Source: Lunularia cruciata (Eukaryota; Streptophyta; Marchantiopsida; Lunulariales; Lunulariaceae). Taken from it: a stretch of 64,000 nt of DNA. The notes below the pieces were generated by a model that was not told the DNA's origin, ran no database searches, and saw only the letters and a program-made list of their open reading frames with translations. Position numbers and translations under genes: made by a program. The stretch spans positions 12,152,001 to 12,216,000 of the forward strand of contig OX419760.1 of the NCBI GenBank assembly GCA_948567375.1. Direction: 5' to 3'. This document shows, in pieces, positions 60,018 through 64,000 of the stretch; position 1 is the stretch's first letter, and each line of letters starts with the position of its first letter.

Positions 60018-61340
60018 CTTATCATGCAATTATAGCAACAGCTCATGGAATGGTTCCGGAGCTGCAGTGGCAAAATTATTTCGGGAAGGTGAAGCAGACG
60101 AGAATGGAACAAAAGACAATCACGAAGAGTTGAAAAACGTAATGCCAACCGACAGAGGCGAGATGAGGACCTTGGCATCGCTAATCTCTCTGAAGGTCTA
60201 GCAACGACCGATTCGACATCAAACTGTTGATGTTGATGTTGATGTTCAATTCGAGCTGAACCTATCACACTACCTGAACCTATCACACTACCACCTCAAC
60301 AATCACTATGCGAAATAATTTGAACAGGCCACTCCTTCCCCTTCCACGACGATCCCGACAAGTTGACAACTGATGGTTCATGCGAATCGACTACGAATTC
60401 TACCGCACGATTCTTTCCAATTCAAAGAAAACCTCTCCGTATCGACAACTCCATCGTGCCTGCCATCATTCATGTCAGTGGAAACCAAGGCTGGTCGGTC
60501 TCTGATGTCTTCTTCAGAACGGGGTATCCCGACTATTCCAGGCCAGCAAGTCGATCGCAAGTCTCACCCTTTTGGTTCCGAACGGGGTACCCGTTCCGGC
60601 AGTGGGTTCCCATTAAGGAGGTGTAAGGTCAAAAACTAGTGTAATTGATGGAAGGTGGGTATTTTTCCCAATTGGAAACCACGTTAATCTACTGGCAATA
60701 GAAGGAAATCTATTGATAGTGAATATAACATACGCCATGGTATTTAATTGTTGCACAATCACACGAGTTATGTATGTTCCCAAATCTAGTTTGAATGTAT
60801 ATGAAATGGATCAATTGCACGTCCACTATGTGTGAGGAGGACTCGAGGAAGTGAAAAGTGTCTGAAGAGGGAGAGTAAGAAGAAAAAGCAATAACAGTAG
60901 GAATGGATCCTAGCTAGTGAACGAGAGTTTGAAATAACTGTTCCAACACTAGATACTGCAGTTTCTCGGTCATTTATACGGATCCTCTGACCAAAATGAG
61001 TAATCTTGATGAGGAGTTGGAGCTTTGTATCTCTCATCACAAACTGATCTCACCGGATGAGAATCAGAGAAGGAAAAATCCACATGGTGCGAGAAATAGA
61101 GTGAAGGTGTGCACACAAGCAAATAACTGAAGTTGTTGCAGCAGATTCGCAAATAGACCATAGTTCATTTGCTTTGTGCTTGGTGTTGTGAAGGATCGCA
61201 TTCTGGCTTGCGCTGGTATGGATGCAGAGAAGGGAGTTTCTTACTGAGAAGTCTTTCTAAGTCAGAACTACACATTTTGTTGGAAGATGCCGTTGGATCC
61301 TTCAAAATAACAGTTCGCATTGCTGTTAGGCTAAAGTTGA
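60018..61340. other. Intergenic, possible retroelement traces
   Basis: Near 60220-60250 there is a TTGATG repeat. Open frames 60363-60639 are Ser/Arg-rich but unrecognised. The 60700-60835 part is listed separately. Confidence 0.4.
60700..60835 (+). pseudogene. Possible Ty1/copia protease-region trace
   Basis: The frame reading ITRVMYVPKSSLNVYEMDQL resembles the VLYVP...NLLS segment after the copia protease. No other copia domain was found nearby, so chance similarity is quite possible. Confidence 0.22.
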
Positions 61341-61412
61341 ATGAGTGGCAACACAAGCTGCCAGAATTTTGGGATCCGTGATCAATACCAGAAGAAGCTG
61401 GTGAAGAGAAGC

Positions 61413-62039
61413 ATGGCGGTCAAGCCTTTAATCTTTGTAACAGGGCCTCCGGGTGTCGGCAAGACGACACTTATTGTGAAAGTTCTCGAAAGGGTGAGAA
61501 AGAGTTATCCAAATTTGAGATTCCATGGATTTTACACGAGGGAAATGAGGGATTCAGAGGAAGTGCGAGTAGGTTTTGAAGCTGTAACTGTGAATGGGCG
61601 AAGAGCACCACTAGCTACAACCTCCGACACCTCTACCTCTTCGAGTTCGGGCGGAGTAAGAGGTAAACTAGCCCCCAAAGTGGGAAAATACAATGTGGAC
61701 GTGGAGGGATTTGAGACCTTGGTGCTACCAGAACTAGAATTGGAGAATGCGGGGGGATCTGAAGGTGGCAGGCTCTTCGTAATCGACGAGGTGGGCAAGA
61801 TGGAGCTCTTCAGCTCCAGCTTCTTTCCGGCGGTTTGCAACATTCTGAATTCGGGATCTGCATCTGGATCTTCTCTCGTTTTGGGTACAATTCCGGTACC
61901 CAAGTTTGGGAGAGAAATTTCGGAGGTTGCGCAGATTAAGAATCGTCCTGACGTCGCTGTTTATATCTTAAGTAAAGACAATCGAGATGCCATGGCCAAC
62001 TCCATTTTCGACCACTTGGAGTCTTTCTTGAAGCAGTGA
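61413..62039 (+). CDS. NTPCR: NTPCR/THEP1-type nucleoside triphosphatase
   Basis: A single-exon frame of 208 residues. Walker A is GPPGVGKTT at 11-19 and Walker B is LFVIDEVGKMEL at 121-132. Further family motifs are FYTREMR (40-46), VGKYNVDVEGFE (90-101), LGTIPVPKFG (158-167) and IKNRPDV (175-181). The family hydrolyses NTPs to NDPs; its cellular role is poorly known. An upstream in-frame ATG (61341) would add 24 residues. I prefer 61413 because the family starts a few residues before the first strand and Walker A. A Ser/Gly-rich insert (about 71-83) lies in a loop. Length is close to the usual 190-210. The neighbouring minus-strand gene is divergent, about 1.6 kb away. Confidence 0.9.
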   Translation: MAVKPLIFVTGPPGVGKTTLIVKVLERVRKSYPNLRFHGFYTREMRDSEEVRVGFEAVTVNGRRAPLATTSDTSTSSSSGGVRGKLAPKVGKYNVDVEGFETLVLPELELENAGGSEGGRLFVIDEVGKMELFSSSFFPAVCNILNSGSASGSSLVLGTIPVPKFGREISEVAQIKNRPDVAVYILSKDNRDAMANSIFDHLESFLKQ

Positions 62040-62872
62040 CTTGTATGAACTACTGTTGTAGTGATGCGCCGTGTGAGGCTCTCGATAATTAGCTACAGGA
62101 GCTGGTTCCACAGAAGTTCTACTTCTTGAAATTCTAAGGTTGATAGGCACGTAATTCTTACTCCAGCTCTCATGAGGTCCTTGGTGGTCTGCATTGCCAA
62201 TTTCTCTGCTTAAATTCCCAAATTATGCCGTTGTCTTCGAGCGTTTCCTACTTTCCTTCGGGGCATATGTGCTACCAGTCGATGGCTGTCCTGTCGAAGA
62301 AATGTTGTCTGACAGCAGAGGTAGAGTTCAGAGTTTGTTTACTCAATAGAGGTGTTCGCTTTGCAGCAAAGACCATGTTCGCTTTGGGGCGATGATAATG
62401 CAAGTGAGAGGACTCTGTGTAGGTCTTTGACCTATTCAGTCGCAACAGTCGTTGATCTTTCATGTGCTCTGCTCTCCCTGATATGTAGGCAAGTGACTGC
62501 GATTTTGCAGATGTGTATCCGGTATCGAGGCTAGTTGCGAGCTATTCAAACAGAATGCAGTGGCATGTAACCTCACAATTTGCGGAGCGCAACCCGGAAT
62601 AGTGTTGTTCCGTCTGGGGGTAAACTAAAGGTTCTGTATCACGATTCATCTGGCAAAACTTGAGCTTTAAAAGTACTTCGTTTTCAAAGTTTATTATCTC
62701 ACGGTGTACTTCGCAATTAACCCTGAAACAGTGGTGTTAACAAACAGAAATGCTTGTAGTATACTGTGCACGGTGTTCCACATAATTGATCCTGGTTAAA
62801 GGATGGTTAAAGGATGGATAATGGTGAAGTGCAGATTGGCCGTTAGTTACTTGAGGTTGTAAATTCTCGAAC
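62040..62872. other. 3' flank of the NTPCR gene
   Basis: No supported gene. Short frames on both strands (62272-62463 minus, 62352-62534 plus) overlap each other. Confidence 0.5.
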
Positions 62873-63951
62873 TTAGGCGCAAATAGAACGTGGGAAGCCT
62901 GAGACAAGGTCTGCAAAAGCAGCACCGGTACAAACAAACCCGTCAAATATAGGGTATTTGTCCGTCCTGGGAGGTACTAGTCGTGCAATGAAAAATGGAA
63001 CGCGCCACCACAAGTACAGCCAATGTGTCAGCAGGACATCTGCAAACCAAAACAGCGCAAATTGTTCTTCAAGAGACCACTTGGTGCTGGCGACAAACTT
63101 TGGAAGTGTACCCCTTGTTGAGAACACGTTTAAGACACGTTCAATATCTGCAGATGGTGGAACTCATAGCAGCAGAAGAGAACTTAACACAGTAAAATCC
63201 GGAAGTTAAGTGACAGTTTCTGTCCTCCCGAACCAGGAATAGCACTACTAACTACATACAGAAGGGTAAGACAGAAGATATCAAATACCAAAAACCATAC
63301 ACACGTGTATGTTTTTGCTGAAAATTGATGCGTTCTCCAGGTAAAATTTCAATATTGAGCAAAGGGGCGGCCCTGTCGATAAATCAGTCATTGAAGCAGT
63401 ATTCACAAAAGAGAAATGAAGAAAATAGCGACGGCTCTCGAACATGTATGGCAGAACCAGATTAATCAGTTTAAGGGGATGGACTAAAACTATGATGATT
63501 TATGACACAAAACTAGTGTACAGAAAAGTTGCGATCCTGCAAACCTCGTCTAAGTCTAGTCCAGCCGACTTGTTGACTTTCATTGTGTCCCGGAAGCGTC
63601 AAGCGTACTAGCACAACTTGAAGCTGGAAGCCTGGGGATTAACATTCACTTGTGGAATGCTAGCTGCTCTACCTCAAGAGAGCATATGTTACAAAGAGGC
63701 CACATTTCCCATATTGCAGATCAGATTCTTAACTAGGACTAAATGAATGATTGCTAAAAAAAATTCTCTTTTCTGATTTCGTGGTTCCCTAAACCTGTGA
63801 ACTGATCATCTTTCTCCAAAAATCACGTAAGTCTCTCGAAGAACTGGAAAGATCAAACATTGCTGACCTCATGCACCGACGTCTTTCTCGGCGTGGGAGC
63901 AGCAGATATTGACCCCATGTGACTCGCGTACTCTCCTCCCAGCAGCAGCAT
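62873..63951 (-). other. Possible unresolved minus-strand gene at the window edge
   Basis: A TATATAA-like box (63992-63998, minus) lies about 40 bp before an ATG at 63951. That ATG opens 28 codons (MLLLGGEYASHMGSISAAPT...) ending at a possible GAG|GTCAGC donor at 63868. A hydrophobic frame at 62873-63127 (minus; FALFWFADVLLTHWLYLW) could be a later exon. I could not connect them with consistent splice sites, so this is only a suggestion. Confidence 0.2.
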
Positions 63952-64000
63952 ATTTGTACAGCAACTCAAATCACCCTGCTCTCGTTCACTGTTATATACC

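Noticed and set aside
61341-61412. 24-residue N-terminal extension of the NTPCR protein
   Set aside because: The family begins just before Walker A; the extension has no targeting character and a better start lies at 61413.

Overview
The window is nuclear DNA of a land plant. Three things point there: Ty3/gypsy retrotransposons primed by initiator methionine tRNA, a stray piece of plastid-type 16S rRNA, and intron-containing plant-like genes (a TALE homeodomain gene and a short conserved WWWDE protein). I cannot name the species. A non-LTR element with an R2-type domain order would suit a seed-free plant better than a flowering plant, but this is a weak inference.

Layout. 1-17.7 kb is one decayed Ty3/gypsy element (A) carrying two later insertions: element B in its reverse transcriptase (2950-8588) and element C, a chromodomain relative of A, in its 3' LTR (11247-17589). 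17.7-29.3 kb is AT-rich and gene-poor. It holds a minus-strand coiled-coil relic, a 26-bp perfect palindrome, two solo LTRs, a minus-strand gypsy RT relic split by the plastid 16S fragment, and tandem duplications. 29.3-39.8 kb holds two direct copies of a roughly 1.2-kb unit. The second copy is interrupted by a complete but broken REL-endonuclease LINE (35736-39245) with an 11-bp target duplication. Short 3' ends of this LINE are scattered from 25 to 55 kb. 42.7-45.8 kb is the main gene: a five-exon minus-strand gene whose spliced frame gives 727 residues ending in two adjacent TALE homeodomains with identical intron positions. 46.3-55.0 kb is again AT-rich with solo LTRs and simple repeats. 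55-64 kb is less AT-rich and holds two short genes, the WWWDE protein (59292-59811, minus) and an NTPCR/THEP1-type nucleoside triphosphatase (61413-62039, plus).

Only three protein genes look intact. They share no visible pathway; the rest is mobile-element history. The strongest candidate for something undescribed is the double-homeodomain gene. Next are the REL LINE, whose ancestral stop codon sits in a 3' hairpin, and the LTRs that carry heat-shock-like and W-box-like palindromes. All exon models were read by eye from splice signals and frame; no alignment or database search was run.
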